Source of the DNA: Phragmites australis
Taxonomy: Eukaryota > Streptophyta > Magnoliopsida > Poales > Poaceae
Assembly (NCBI RefSeq): GCF_958298935.1
Contig: NC_084930.1
Coordinates: 25,580,001 to 25,644,000 of the forward strand
Direction: 5' to 3'
Length of the DNA stretch: 64,000 nt
This document shows, in pieces, positions 10,455 through 20,554 of the stretch. Within the stretch, counting starts at the first letter, position 1. Each line of letters opens with the position of its first letter. The notes under the pieces were generated by a model, which saw nothing but the letters and a program-made list of their open reading frames with translations, did no database searches and was not told the origin of the DNA. The translations under genes and the position numbers were made by a program.

Positions 10455-12180
10455 CACCTATACCTGTCCTAAGCTTTGCACATAGCGGTGATACGCTCTC
10501 TCACCTTCAAATACCACGTATTTCTTGCATCTACGATAGCCGCCAAAGCGGAGAAATCCGGAAGTTTCCCGAAGACCTGCGTACGCAGACGGATATTCTT
10601 GGACCAATACGGTATATCCGTTTCCGGCTCATCGGGAGATATGCACGTACGTTGAGCGACCAGGTAACAGCTACGTTGGTCAGCCAGCCGTCGATGCGAC
10701 GGGAGCCGGGAATTCCGCCGACGTACGCCACGGGCAGAGACAGGTTGCATTCACTTGCTCGTGCATCACTCTCGTCTCGACGGCCAAGGCGTACCACTTC
10801 CGTCCTGTTGCGATGTACGTGTACTTTTGATCTAGGTTGAATGACTGGTGCAAACAGTTGTTACGATGGCTGAAAGTACACTTTCGATTTCGTTTGTGAG
10901 TGGAGTGGTACGAACTCAGGCTGGGAAAAGGAGAAAAAAACAGTGAAAAATGTGCCAGAATGATGGAGATGGAATTGAATGGCTGTGCTAGGTGACAATT
11001 ATACGAGGCTAGGCTTGGTTAGGCAGTGAAAGTGATTGTACTCCTCTTACATAGGATTAAATTATAAATTTTCTCTTTACGTGTCTCATTAAGGTGTAAT
11101 TTATTTTTAGTAATATATGATGTATGTGTTGACAGAGAGGTGATTATGAAGATTTCGTCTAAGTCGTGCATATAATAGTGTAAATATGTACGTCTCCATG
11201 TTGTATCGGGTTTAAAAAATTGACAAATCTCTACCGATAGCTATTAATAAAATCTCTTTGCGAGAACTAATGGTGATATATTCATATATGTGGCGCCAAT
11301 GACCGGGTGGGAATCAAGAGCGGTAGGGGAGATGATATGGATCCAAGAGTGAAGACACCACCAAAGATGATAGGAGGCTGACGAGATAGAGAGCATTACA
11401 CTGTCGATAGGGAGAAGAGGAACAAATACACGAGTGAGAGGAGGAAGGTAACATAAGAGCCGTCCGAACGCGAAACGATGGCCAAGCTCCGTCGACTGAG
11501 AGAAGCAACGTTTTTAGGCACGCGAAAGATAGCAGCGCCCATGAAAATATTGCCTGCCGGTGCAAGCCTATGCATGAGTTGTTTGGTTGAAAACGTGTAA
11601 ACGCGTATAGCTCAAAGCATCACATTCTGAACGAGAAAACGTGAAAGCTGAACTACGGTTCAGTCATTAGAAATGCTAATGCTTAACCACCGTACATCTC
11701 CAGCTAATACATCCAGACCTCTGGCCTACTTGATTCTCAAATGCACTGCACGCGTTGTCAGGGTTCGGCCATGCGATAAGCAGAGCATTCAGTAGTCTCT
11801 TTTTTTTTTTGAGAGAGAGGATTCAATAGTTAACTCCCGCCGGAAGATAGCCGCGAGGGCTACCTGAACGACAACGAGGAAGCTCCCAAGGTCTCGAATC
11901 AAACAAGCGGCATGCATGCTCCAGTCCAAGCAACTTTACTCCACATGTTACTTTGGTTCCAACATTGACACTAACTCTGATACACATCTATGTTACTTTT
12001 TCTATGTACATGTTAGTAAAAATGTTAAAACAGGTCGAGATGTCGGTATTTTTTTTTATAAATCCCATAAAGTCATTTTTATGTCAAAAGTCTATACTTT
12101 GAGTAGGTAGTCATGACTGCATACGTTGTAAAACGACATTGCACAATCTGTGATCAATGGTCCCTCGATTCCTAGCAAGG
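10455..12180. other. Intergenic stretch, nothing recognised
   Basis: Only short frames with no recognisable family. The 10500-10800 part is GC-balanced and the rest AT-rich. A short poly-T/GAGAGAG tract lies at 11801-11818. Confidence 0.35.
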
Positions 12181-12189
12181 TAGGAACCA

Positions 12190-12990
12190 AGGTAAGGACG
12201 ACCCTCCAGTGCAGAGTCGTTTACTTGGGCATTGCGCACGTCACCGCATCATCGGCAGTACGAGTTGGAAAATTTTGAAAAGGAGACATTCCTTATACTA
12301 TCCTCAACCATATTTTCTTCATTTCATTTTTTTTATCTCCCTTCCTATTTTTAATCCCTTTATTTTCTTTTATCTCTAACAGCTTCTCTTCGAAAGGATT
12401 CGTGAAGGGAAAAGAGAGATAATCCCGTTCTAAAAAGAATAACCTCAAAAATTCTTTTGTAATAAAAATCGTAAAAAAAAAACCGTTAAAATACTAAAAG
12501 AAACAAAAATTCCTTCGTAAAGGAATTCTGAATGCTAACAAAAGTCAGTTGGGACGATCTTATCGTCATGAACCAGCGCGAGACACGTCTTTGTTCCTCT
12601 TTGTTTAACCCAGGAACCAGATGCTTGCAGCAGAGAGAGACACGTACCTAAAACCTAACAGATCCCCGTCCGTGCTGACGCGCCTCTACCGCCGGAGCCA
12701 TAAGCCAACCCGTTCCACGACCAATCAGTGCACCTATCTCCGGTAGTATACCACACGCCACAAGTCCCTCGAACGTATCCTTCTGATGCTCCGGTCGCCG
12801 TCTCGATCGATCGCCCTCCGTCTTCCACACGCCGGCCGCCGGTGCTCGTCACGCCCGCCGATTATTGTATCTCTGAGATCTCGTCTCCACCGGAGCCGCA
12901 GGGGAGAGAACGGTTCCTGTCCGTCACACCCGACGGGGTTTGCGTACTTAAGCGAGCCTTGGAGAGCGACGGCTCATCTGATCGGAGCTA
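12190..12990. repeat. Dispersed duplication, copy 2 (partner at 1434-1980)
   Basis: Carries, in the same order as copy 1, the GAGTCGTTTACTT, GGCAGTACGAGT, GAGACACGTC..TGTTCC.CTTTGTTTA and AGGAACCAGAT blocks, and a TCTTCCACACGC block. The middle is split by an extra ~270-bp AT-rich segment (12298-12566). The right part (12728-12990) is GC-rich with an open + frame of 87 codons that matches nothing I recognise. Confidence 0.5.
12298..12566. mobile_element. MITE-like insertion inside duplication copy 2
   Basis: This ~270-bp AT-rich segment is absent from copy 1. It interrupts copy 2 between CCTTAT (12292-12297) and TCTTAT (about 12557-12562), which may be a degenerate target duplication. It contains the self-complementary pieces TTCGAAAGGATTCGTGAAGG and AAAGGAATT that are common in small grass MITEs. 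The exact ends are uncertain. Confidence 0.4.
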
Positions 12991-13679
12991 GATGCTATCA
13001 CAGGGCAAGCGATTTTGGTTAGGTTTCGATCGACCCCGTTGACCTTGATGTTCAAGCCAAGGTGAGGCTAGTTCGCATATGTAATCACAAAAGCCAAGCC
13101 GAACGGTTCTGGCTGACAGCAGACAGTTTGATATTATCCAAGTATATCGTCCGATTTTCTTTACAACTTATTAGTCTATGGGCGATTTGGTTGTCCAATG
13201 TGTAAAGTTGAAGACCTGACAAGCCTACGCGTAGGGCTGGCAAAGAAAAAGCTCGATCGGCTTGGCTTGGTTCGGTTCGGTCTTTTAAATGAGCGAGTCT
13301 ATTTTCTAGCTCGTTTTCTTAACAGCCAACTTGTACTTAGCTCGTTCGGCTCAATAAATTCGACAATACAATGATCCATTTTATTAGTAATTGGCTAAAA
13401 AAACTCTTCATTCGTTCTCAATGCCTAGAATACTATGTTAATTACAGAAAAAAGAAAGCAAAATACCTATATATAAATTACCCACAACTACTATTACGAA
13501 AAAGTAACCCAAAATACCCCTGCTTCTCTATTATTCACATATGCCATTATTAAAAATTAATACCAAGTGTACAGCATAAAAAGACATCAAAATTTAATTA
13601 ATGCATAAGTTCGTTACAACATGCATGCATTTAAAAGATCAAAGTTGCAACTCAAATGATCATTTGATGTAAAGTATAA
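12991..13679. other. Intergenic; includes a short grass-repeat-like tract
   Basis: The AGGGCTGGCAAAGAAAAAGC tract near 13231, followed by CTTGGTTCGGTTCGG and AGCTCGTTCGGCTC, looks like the common dispersed AGCTCG-rich grass repeat. Its boundaries could not be set. The rest is AT-rich. Confidence 0.35.
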
Positions 13680-14290
13680 TAAAAAAAGAAAATAGAAACA
13701 TAGCTCAATACGAGATGTAAAATAAAAGAGATAAGACCCGATACAGGAGGAAGACCGATCTATATATTCATGTTGATACAAGAGGATAATTAATCTATTC
13801 TGATCATGGAAGAAAAAAAAGTGTCCGCTCACATAAAAAAAGAGAGAGCATATTCTCTCTACCCTGAATGATGTATACATGTTGGCAATTCAACTGGCAG
13901 ACTTTGTTGATAGCTCTACAGCGGAAGGGGGTGGGTGCAGTGTTAGGCAAGAGCACGTTGACACTAAGGATGTCAAAAAAAGAAGAAAATAAAAACATAG
14001 CTCAATACGAGATGTAAAAAAAGAAAAAGGAGATAAGACATGATATAAGAGAATGCCTAATCTATTCAGCATGATACAATAAGATGATCGATCTATTCAA
14101 ATCATAGAAAAAACAAGCGTTTTCTCACATAAAATTTATAATCTATTCTCCCTCCCTCCCGGACGATGTAGATAGGTTGACGGTTCGACTGGCCAACGTC
14201 GTTGCCCGCTTTGCAATAGCAGAAGGGATGTGTGCAATGTCAAGAGGGAGGATGTTGATGCTAAGGATGCCACAAAATCATAGTGATGTT
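13680..14290. repeat. Imperfect tandem duplication, ~300-bp unit
   Basis: The unit beginning ACATAGCTCAATACGAGATG (13697) recurs at 13995. Shared later blocks include GATAAGAC, ATCTATTC.GATCAT/AATCAT, TCTCACATAAAA, GATGTATA/GATGTAGA, TTGACACTAAGGATG/TTGATGCTAAGGATG. The copies differ by many substitutions and small indels. Confidence 0.75.
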
Positions 14291-14687
14291 GAAGTGGGAG
14301 ATAAGCTCGGACCACGCATCCAAGAATGAATGATTGAGGTGGATGCAACAAAAAAGAGAAGCTTATCGACTTGTGCGGCCACTAACATCATTAGTAGGGA
14401 GGATATAGGCGCAGTTGCCCTGGGTTGAACCCCTAGCTCAAGGTCACGGTGTTAGCTAGGTGGCATAGCAAGATGTAGCGCATGGATCAATGATGGTGAA
14501 ACCAAAACTTTTGACGGTGACAAAGCCATTGATGCAAAGCAGGACACTGGAGCAAAATGGTATAGTCGTGTACGGGCTATGCTACACTGGCTTTGAACCG
14601 TGTAGCTTAAGGTCATGGTGTTATGAATGCAATAGGGAAAGACACAGTGCTTGAGAATAAGAATAGCATATTCATGTAGACACAGTG

Positions 14688-14776
14688 CTATTCATGTAGA
14701 TTATGCTTCTCAAGAAAATGAGAATAGCAAAAGAAAATGAGAATAAGTGCTTGAGAAGCATAATCTACATGAATAG
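14688..14776. repeat. Perfect 27-bp inverted repeat with 35-nt loop
   Basis: Arm 14688-14714 is the exact reverse complement of 14750-14776. Both contain TCATGTAGATTATGCTTCTC or its complement. Partial copies of the same words (GTGCTTGAGAA, TTCATGTAGACACAGTGC) lie just upstream at 14647-14690, so the foldback arose within a small repeated patch. It could fold as a stem-loop if transcribed. Confidence 0.8.
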
Positions 14777-14994
14777 AGAGAAAAAATGACGATAATGTCC
14801 AAACAGAAGAAAATGTTGTTATGGTAGACCATTCTTCAAATTATGTTTTATCAAGGTGCAAGCAAAGTAGTGGTAGAATAAACAAAGACGTACGATAGGT
14901 AAAACACAAATTTGTGATAAAATTAGGATTGTACAACAGTACAAGCACAGTTGGATGATATTATTCTTGCAATTGTGTCACATTGTAACACCCT

Positions 14995-17560
14995 AATTTT
15001 CAACTTTTTGAAATAGTAATAAAGTGTTTGTTAGAAATAGAGGTGTTGATTTTAGTTCTTGAAAACCGTAAGAGAAAAGCCTAATTTCTAAATTAAATAA
15101 TCAAATTAGGTTATATTTATTTTGGTTGGTGCATCTATGTTGGAGTAGATGTATTAGGGTTTTATTGTGTGGAAATTAGCATTTGAAAAACTCCACGGAG
15201 CACCGTTTGGAATTTTGGAAAAGCCGGAAAATGATATCATAAAAGAAAACTCTTTTTTTTCCTTTGGGCCAAAATCTCTCCCTTTCCCTTTTCTTTTTCC
15301 TTCTTTCGACCCGTTTCCATTTTCCCTCCCAAGCCGAGCCCATCTCAACTCCTTCCCTCGCCTCCCCCGTGGACCATGTGCACCCAACCCAGCTACCACC
15401 CGAGTCGGCCTCCTTCGCATGCGTCGGCCGCTTTCCGCCATGTCACTAATAGGTGGCCCCCGCGTCGGTCATCTTCTCCAACAAGAACTTTGCGCATCGC
15501 GCCGTCATCTCCGATCTAGAGTGCCGTGAATCCTTACCGAACTCCAACCGCATCGCCACCTCCTTTGCTGGCCCCATGAGCCACCCGCCTATATATAGGA
15601 CCGCCCCCCTCCCCTCATTTTTCGCATCTACCCGAAACCCTAACATGCCATCGTCGCCATTGTCACCATTGCGCCGAGCTTCTTCGCCTGCCACTCTTGT
15701 CGCCTCCCCACCGATGCCGAGACCGGATCCGGGACTGCGTGCTCACGAGGAGTCGATCCCGCCACTTCTTGTCACCTCCCCGCAGCCGAAACATCGTCGC
15801 TGATGAGGACCCAACGACCTCCGCCACCCCTTTCATCACCAGCGCGTCTCGCCACCTCCCGGAGCCACCCACCGCCCTAGGTGAGTTTGCCAAAGCCTCT
15901 GCAAAGTGTTCTACCACTCGCTGTCGTTCCCCATGCCCGACGATGAGGTTTGTGTGCTTCTCCGGTGAAGCATCGCTGTGCCAAGCCACCGTCGCCTAAG
16001 TCTTCACCATCGGCGTCCCAACCCACTCATGCGCCTCAGCTGTTCGATCTAAAATCAAAGGCAGAGATTAGATCCAAAATACCCTTTCGCCCTCCAACCA
16101 CAAAGTACCATAAGTCATCCATAAATCCAATCAACTGGCCACGTCAACAGGCCACATCAACCGTAGCGTCGACGTGTCTCGCCACGCCAGCAACCCTTTT
16201 AGCCAGCCAGCTGAATTGTTTTTAATTTGGGAAAATGGCAATTTTGCATTTAAGCCCCTAAACTTGTATGTATTTACCAAAAAGCCTTGTCTTTTTATAG
16301 CTTAGTCCCTAAATATTTCCATATTTACAAATAGGTTGCTCTATTTTTACAAAAGGCCCATGTTAAAATTAAGTTATTTTCTTTTTCAGATTTAACCATA
16401 CGCTTGTCTTTAGGATAACTTTCTCGTTCTAGTTCCGATTTAGACGATTTCTACACTCTCGTGTTTGTAGAAATATATACTATCGTTTAGTACCTTTTTC
16501 ATAGATTTTAGCTATTGTTTGGTGTAATGTTCTTAGATAGTATGGTTATGTGCTTTTTCGGTGTGTTTCGAGAGAAAACAACAGCAGTTCGAGAATCTCT
16601 ATTACTAAATCTTTGAAGAGTTTGAACAACAAGTTGAAAAAGGCAAGTGTCCTTGAACATTCTAATCCCAGTTTTCAAATGCGCTCTTTATTTCAAATGT
16701 GCATGCTATTAACTATAAATCATATTTACTTATAGTACCATGTTTCATATATCCCTTGTCGTCCTAGTTGTCAGTAGTGGTTATGTTGGGTAGTTTATGC
16801 TTAGCCTTGCACAAGGGTATGGTTAGGTTGTTGGTTAAACATGACTAATGGTCTATGCAACTATGAGTTAGAAATACTAATACTTGTTGTAGCAATATGG
16901 AACATAGGGATGTTGAGTAGAAGGTTAGATACGGATGGTGTGGGAACGCACAAGTGTGTGGAAGCACTATGGTTGGTGGTAGTGTCTGTGTGGTATCCTA
17001 AGGACTGATTTATGGAATGGGTAACCCTGATTAACAATTCAACCACGAGGTTTATATGGGTACAACCTGGCCAATTAATTTGCAGATCCTCAACATAGTA
17101 TAAGCCAATTGTGGTGTATGAAGGAAAGAGTGATTTTTTCTGGAGCTACAAGGAGCAAGAGGGGGCTTCTAGGTGGTGTGATACCACTTTGATAGCGATG
17201 AAACCTCAGCGGGTTTATTCTTGTTGGGATGATGCTTTGTAACGACCTTGTATTGAAACATAGCCACACACCTCGGAAGTGTATAAGTGTTGTGATGACA
17301 CGAGTATATTGGAATCATGACTTGTGGGTAAAGTTGGACGACCTCTGCAGAGTGTAAAACTGATATATCAGCCGTACTCGCGGTTTAGAGCGGCGTGGTC
17401 CCTTCACATGAGTATTTGGTTTTGGTTTTGGTTTTGATTTGGTTGATGGTTTGTTACCTGTGATGAGTAGTAGTTGGATGGTTGTTACCTGTGATGTGTA
17501 GCAGTTAGATAGTTGATTACCTGTGATGGGTAATCGTGGATGATTCTTGGTAACCAATGA
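14995..17560 (+). mobile_element. Ty3/gypsy-type LTR fragment, + orientation
   Basis: Starts TGTAACACCCTAATTTTC, the TGTAACA(C/T)CC start also seen at the minus-strand LTR near 54385. A TATA box (CTATATATAGGA) lies at about 15589-15600, as expected for U3. The block at 17325-17400 matches the LTR blocks near 715 and 61270. The CA terminus could not be located and the segment is shorter than the right-hand LTR would be, so it is probably truncated or internally deleted. Open frames inside it are not recognisable as genes. Confidence 0.55.
15589..15600 (+). promoter_or_regulatory. TATA box of the LTR
   Basis: CTATATATAGGA followed by a C-rich stretch, about 600 bp from the LTR start. This is the usual arrangement for a U3 promoter in large grass gypsy LTRs. 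Confidence 0.45.
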
Positions 17561-17943
17561 TAGGTATCAAGTTGGTTAGTTTGGGAGTCTGATGTGGATT
17601 TCAGATAGTTGAAAAACATGTGTAGATGTTTTTAGAAGTGACAGTTTAACATGATTCACCTAGTTAAATATGATGTTTTTATAACTCTTGCATTAGCATA
17701 GTTGTCATTTATCCAAATTAACGTGTATATTGATTGAGATATCCAAATTAGTTACTAATTAATTTGTATGGTGAAGATCGTTCAGATTAACAATAACTCA
17801 TCTATTTTATAGGAGTATAAATTGCAACCAAAAAATAGAAAGCAAAACTTTCAAAAGGAAAGGAGGGCGGAAATGGAATGGAAAAAAAATGCAATTTATC
17901 TTTTTGAGAAGAAGGCAACTTATCTTTGGTATTGGTAGTCACA
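17561..17943. other. AT-rich spacer
   Basis: Nothing recognised. It lies between the LTR fragment and the fold-back element. Confidence 0.35.
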
Positions 17944-19957
17944 GCCGGGGAAAAAAAATACAAAAATAGACAACATATCGACGTATTTGTAAATCTAGCA
18001 CCTGTATTCGACACCTTAAAATCCGAAAACTCAATTTCGGTACCTCAAACTCCGAAAATACGTCGGGCCACTGATTTCGGCAACTGAAGTGCCGAATACG
18101 ACACTGTTCACCATATTCGACACCTCAAATACCAAAAACACTCTGTATTTTATAACTGAGGTGCCAAAAGCCGTATTCGGCACCTCACTTGCCGAATACG
18201 GCTCTGCCGTGCGCGCTCCAGAGAAGCTAGCAAGCTACAGTAGAAGGAAGAAAGTAGTTAAAAATTCATATTTTTTATTTAACTCACGATTTTATTTGGG
18301 AGTATAAAAATAGACTAAAAATTCTAAAAGTTTTCATGAGCAAAATAGAGGTCACTAGCAATCCGTTTTAATTGGTTTGATCCAAAAAGCATGAGTCAAT
18401 ATTTAATTAAAATTCTCTAAATAAGCTAACTTTTATAAATTCTAGCAATTTTTAATGCCTCAAATAAATTCTCAAAAATCCAGAAAAAATCACTAATATT
18501 CTTCTAATATGATGTACTAATTTATAAAAATGTTTCCAACCCTATGTTATTTGGTGAAAAAATGAGTTCCTTTATAATGATTCATTTATATGCATTCTTA
18601 TCATTTCATATGATATTCTCTTTTTAATTCAATTTGAATAAAAATAAATACATACATTCTCTTTTAATTCATTTCATGTGATATTCTTTTTTGTGGAGGA
18701 TGACCGCCCTTATTGTCATGGCTGGAGTGGTGTGAAGATACACGGCTGAGGAGATGAAAAGCATGACAAGGCAAGAGTATGTTGCGCACTTGCGAAGGTG
18801 TTTCGATCTACCGAGGAGTGACAAAGTTTGGTTGGGCATATTTTGCTTCCTTAGTGCAGACAACAAAGGTGTATGAAAAAATAATCTCAATATGTTCATG
18901 TTGACTGCATCACATGAGAAGAATATTAGCACATCTCATCATCAAATGTGCTGGGTGAGCTTGAAATGATAAAAGAGAATATCACATGAAATGAATTAAA
19001 AGAGAATGTATGCATTTATTTTTATTCAAATTGAATTAAAAAGAGAATATCATATGAAATGATAAGAATGTATATAAATGAGGATGTCAAACAGAGAGGA
19101 TATTAGCACATCTCATCGTCAAATGTGTTAGGTGAGTTTGAAATGATAAAATATTAGTACATGAAATGAAATGAATTAAAAAGAGAATGTCACATGAAAT
19201 GAGTTAAAAGAGAATGTATGCGTTTATTTTTATTCAAATTGAATTAAAAAAAGAATATGACATAAAATGATAAAAATGCATATAAATGGATCATTACAAA
19301 GGAACTCATTTTTTCACCAAATAACATAGGATTGGAAATATTTTTATAAATTAGTACATCACATTAGAAGAATATTAGTGATTTTTTCTAGATTTTTGAG
19401 AATTTATTTGAGTCATTAAAAAATGCTAGAATTTATAAAAGTTGACTTATTTAGAGAATTTTAATTAAATATTGGCTCATGCTTTTTGGATCAAACCAAT
19501 TAAAACGAATTGATAGTGAACTTTATTTTACTCATGAAAACGGTTAGAATTTTTAAACTATTTTTATACTTCCAAATAAAATCATGAGTTAAATAAAAAA
19601 CATGAATTTTAGGACACTTTCTTGCTTCTATTGTAGCTTGCTAGTTTCTCTGGAGCGCGCGCACGGCAGAGCCGTATTCGGTAAGTGAGGTGTCGAATAT
19701 GACTTTCGACACCTCATTTCTCGAATATAGAGCGTTTTTGGTATTTAAGATACCGAATACGATGAACAGTGTTGTATTCGGCATTTTAGGTGCCGAAATC
19801 AGTAGGTCCGACGTATTTTCGGAGTTTAAGTACCGAAATTGAGTTTTCGGATTTTAAGGTGCTGAATACAGGTGCTAGATTTACAAATACGCCGATATGT
19901 TGTCTATTTTCGTAAATACGCCAGCGTATGTTGTTTATTTTTGTATTTTATGGCGGC
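17944..19957. mobile_element. Fold-back (long-TIR) transposon, ~2.0 kb, ~750-bp arms
   Basis: The left arm (17944 to about 18690) and right arm (about 19175-19957) are inverted copies of each other over their whole length. The outer ends share GCCG..., AAATACAAAAATA and ACAACAT. Next come repeated TATTCGGCACCTCA / CCGAATACG motifs, then the GAGAAGCTAGCAAGCTACA word and a long AT-rich section. The central loop (about 18695-18965) is unrelated. A partial extra copy of the inner arm edge occurs at 18960-19080. There is no transposase, so it is non-autonomous. It ends about 600 bp before the HAK start codon. A related end lies at 7180-7260. Confidence 0.8.
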
Positions 19958-20554
19958 AAATGCCTAAAAGGAGCAACAACATATCAAATTGCCACTTGTA
20001 CGGTTATACTGAATATATACCTTATACCCACCTACTCTGCAAGCATTGTCCAACCCTTGTCTACCTCTGCTGACCTCTGCATCTATAGGTCGATAAGTAA
20101 TAGCACAAAGTCTCACAATTGTAAAAGATTGCAGAAAAATATAGAGGGGGGATTGCAGAAGAAGCCACATTTTGCCTTTTCCTACATTTGTTTCCTGCAA
20201 AGCTTCTTCTCCCTTGTTTTTCCGTCCTGACCTGCTTCTTGGATTTGGATTTCTTACTGCATAGGAGTAACAAGTAAAGAACTGAGAGGATTGAAGAGAG
20301 CCAGGGAAAGATCTGTTATTAGAAATTTTGTTCTGGCTTGATGTTACTAGAAAGGGAAGTGAGGTGGCTGGATTGCTTCTCCTGCATGTTCACAAGGATA
20401 GTCCAAGCGGAGAGAATCTGAGCCCAAATTCTTGTCTTCTCCGCTGTCAATTTGATAACGGTGCGGCGAGTTGGATGCATTGACGCAAAAGTGGCACCTT
20501 GCGCGCGCTGGGCACGGTGACGCGCGCGTGAGGGGGCGAGCGAGGTGACTGCTA
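19958..20554 (+). promoter_or_regulatory. Upstream region / 5' UTR of the HAK transporter gene
   Basis: This is the sequence left between the fold-back element and the HAK start codon. It becomes GC-richer after 20350, consistent with a transcribed leader. I cannot identify a convincing TATA box or transcription start. Several upstream ATGs are present, but none opens a long frame in phase with the gene. Confidence 0.35.

Noticed and set aside
15167..15999. Overlapping Pro/Ser/Arg-rich frames around 15.2-16.0 kb
   Set aside because: They fall within the U3/R part of a gypsy-type LTR around its TATA box and show no domain.
17160..17200. GTGTGATACCAC as a possible primer-binding site
   Set aside because: It lacks the TATCAGAGC core and is not next to an LTR terminus in the right orientation.
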